From: Hofstenia miamia
Lineage: Eukaryota > Xenacoelomorpha > Acoela > Hofsteniidae
Length of the DNA: 64,000 bases
NCBI GenBank assembly: GCA_900660155.1
Contig: CABFPE010000420.1
Coordinates: 250,385 to 314,384, forward strand
Direction of reading: 5' to 3'
Positions 62,055 through 64,000 of the stretch are shown here, piece by piece (positions within the stretch are counted from its first letter, which is position 1; each line of letters opens with the position of its first letter). The notes beneath the pieces were generated by a model. That model searched no databases, was not told the origin of the DNA, and saw nothing but the letters and a program-made list of their open reading frames with translations. The position numbers were made by a program, and so were the translations under genes.

Positions 62055-62983
62055 TGTAGAGTCACTCAGGGACTTTTTTCAAATTTATTCTTTATCAGTT
62101 ATTTTGTATTTTTACGTCACCATGACGTCAGCACTTATTTCGATGTTAGGTTGCCATTATTAATGTGATGTTAATTTGATGTGGTGCTTATTATTATTGC
62201 TCAAATTGAATTTATGAGGGAACAAATAATTGATCATGTTTAAACTACGTAGACAACTGATTTTGTAAACAAAGGCAGGTAATAACTCAATTCTTGTATA
62301 AAACCTGAGAGACCTGTAGAGAACACTTAATAGATTTTATCTACTCTCAACTGCTGTTTTTACTGTTGTATTTTTTCTTTATATTATATCTTTATGAAAA
62401 CTATTGCTTAAGATCAGTGACAATTCGGGAGTGCTTTCACTAGCATGGGGTGACAAGTAGCTTCTGGAGGTCTTCTGATTATCCAGTCCGAATTGTGGAC
62501 CCATTAAGTTACATATACAGTTAGATGTATGGAAATAATAAACCTTTCATTTGTAGTTCAACATGTACATGCACTTATACAACTTAACACTGTGATGACA
62601 CCATGCCATTGGCTAGCACAAATATCTGGCAATTACAGATTATTTAATAGTGAGCTGAGAGATAACAATGAAAATGAGATCCTGTATTTTTTGATGTGAG
62701 ATAGAAATTAAAAAGTGAGACAGATAGGGTAGCACCAGTCAATAGGTTAAGCACTTTACTTCTGTACACTTTGTTTCAGCTGGAAGCCATATGAATTGGT
62801 CATCTTGGATTTTACCTAAAGTAGTTGGTTACTTGGATGAATTACCAATGTTACATCTATTAGTTATAAGTTCCATGTTATTCTATTTCTTGGAATCATG
62901 GCTGTACTGTAAACGCTATTTAAACCTTCTGCAGAGTCAATTAAGCTTCTAGTTAAGTTCCCCTACCAGCCCATGATTCTACA
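62055..62983 (+). mobile_element. LTR-A (929 bp) shared by two elements
   Basis: Starts TGTAGAGTCACTCAGGGAC and ends CATGATTCTACA. It has a polypurine tract on its left, as a 3' LTR does, and a primer-binding site with leader and gag on its right, as a 5' LTR does. It therefore closes one element and opens the next. It is nearly identical to the solo LTR at 51980-52899, so it is a young member of the family. Confidence 0.85.
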
Positions 62984-63001
62984 TGGCGACCATGACAGGA
63001 C
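62984..63001 (+). other. Primer-binding site, tRNA-Arg-like
   Basis: TGGCGACCATGACAGGAC begins at the base after the LTR. It is complementary to a tRNA 3' end of the form ...GTCCTGTCATGGTCGCCA, which fits some tRNA-Arg acceptor ends from memory. The tRNA identity is inference. Confidence 0.65.
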
Positions 63002-63016
63002 GCTCTTTAAGTTAGT

Positions 63017-64000
63017 ATGGATTTTTTTTGTACTGTTACTTACTCTCCTACTTTTGGGACTTCTCCAATTCAGAGTTTCCCCTGTACAAGCTTTGGTAAC
63101 CCAGACATTACCCCTTGTACTGTTGGATCATTACTCAACTTTTCTCAACCTAATGCTCCCACTCCAATTACACAAAGGATGGACCAGAATGCCGCGACCA
63201 TCCTGTACAGTGATGCAAGTGCAATGAGCCCATCATATCCCCGAAATTTGTGCCACATTTTGAACACCCAGAATGCTCCTCCAATTCCCCTTTGTCCTCA
63301 CAGCTATGTCAGTGTCCCTGATCAGTCAACACCCCAGTTTGATGTGCACCTCGCAGAAATTGATCATTTGAAGGAGGCCCTCTCACAACAAGTGGCCTTA
63401 AGGATAGAGAGTGAATGCCACGTGGAGTCTCTCCAGGCTGAAATCAACACACAACATGTGGCATACCAGAGGATGGAACAGTGGATGCTGGAGTCGACCA
63501 TTGCCCTAGAATTGCCAATTCATGAATTGAAGAGTGCTGTCAATAATTTGCATTGCCAAGAGGAGGTGCTGTTGCAGAGAAATGATGAGTATGTCACTCA
63601 TGCTGCACTTAATGAAGCCTTGGATGAGTTAGCCGAGAGGATCATTGGTCAAGTGGTCCAGTTAGTGGGTGCAAGTCACCCCCCTCCCACTGCTCCTCTG
63701 TTCAGAAGTTCCCAGGAGATCCCTAACTCTGTTCCCTGTTGCACCAACTCTTCTAGTAGTTGACCTATGTTTGCACAGTCTGCTATCACGAAAGTATCTA
63801 CTCTGACCACTAGAGCCACCCCTCAAACCAGGTACATGCAATCATTGCCTGATCCAGTAAGCACCATGGTAGTGCCCGCGTTTAAGGAGCATGTAGGCAA
63901 TACCAGCCCACTTCCGGGGAAAGCAGGTATGAAAGATCAGCCAAGGTACCAGAACTCTATTCTTCCTCTCAAGTCCAATGGACAAATGCAATTGTACAGC
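63017..64000 (+). mobile_element. Gag region of an LTR-A element, running off the window
   Basis: A 248-codon frame opens at an ATG at 63017, 16 bases after the primer site. It has a Pro/Ser/Thr-rich N-terminus, then a coiled coil at about residues 110-215 (HLAEIDHLKEALSQQVALRI, and ALDELAERIIGQVVQLVG), and a Pro-rich tail. Coding-like sequence continues to the window end with about one break. Gag with a leading coiled coil is also seen in the minus-strand element at 40.5-41.8 kb, suggesting related families. Treated as a fossil; whether the element is whole cannot be seen here. Confidence 0.65.

Noticed and set aside
1-64000. A multi-gene novel system such as a defence or biosynthetic cluster
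   Set aside because: Apart from TNPO1 all recognisable coding is of mobile-element origin, and no co-oriented set of unknown genes is present.

Overview
The window is AT-rich metazoan nuclear DNA, probably from an invertebrate. The evidence is a full-length animal-type transportin-1, a Tc1/Tc3-like transposon, two LINE fragments, many Ty3/gypsy-type LTR remnants, assembly gaps, and a fossil of a multicopy 'LFIDSS' protein type that I recall mainly from arthropod genomes. An arthropod is my best guess; the sequence does not prove it.

Layout. 0-20 kb is ordinary AT-rich DNA with normal CpG content. It holds a decayed LINE reverse transcriptase (about 0.83-1.3 kb), the one clear host gene (a 900-codon TNPO1 read on the minus strand, coding region without introns, 3.25-5.95 kb), a long gene-free stretch, a Tc1/Tc3-like transposon split by an assembly gap (12.9-14.5 kb), a CpG-dense cluster of TGGCGC motifs, and a small inverted-repeat element with CCTAA-rich sequence inside (15.0-15.4 kb).

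About 20.1-55.4 kb is a CpG-poor block made largely of nested retroelement debris: pol remnants on both strands, gag remnants, and two recurrent LTR families. LTR-A is about 0.93 kb and runs TGTAGAGTCACTC...TTCTACA. LTR-B is about 1.15 kb with TGTAGCAT...GCTACA-type ends. In the clearest part (46.2-52.9 kb) 4-bp target duplications prove the insertion order: one solo LTR-B is interrupted by a small TRIM-like element and by a second solo LTR-B, followed by a third solo LTR-B and two solo LTR-A copies. An 806-bp inverted-repeat DNA element sits in the leader of a gag-bearing fossil, and a 0.3-kb palindrome lies at the right edge of the block.

55.4-60 kb returns to CpG-bearing DNA with one possible small exon and the LFIDSS-type fossil. 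60.1-60.9 kb is the 3' end of an R4/Dong-type LINE lying between TAA repeats. After a 1000-N gap, the last 2 kb show the 3' end of one LTR-A element, an LTR, and then the primer-binding site and gag of an element running out of the window: two elements sharing one LTR.

Only TNPO1 is confidently a working host gene. The rest is mobile-element history, and no operon-like or defence-like gene set is visible.
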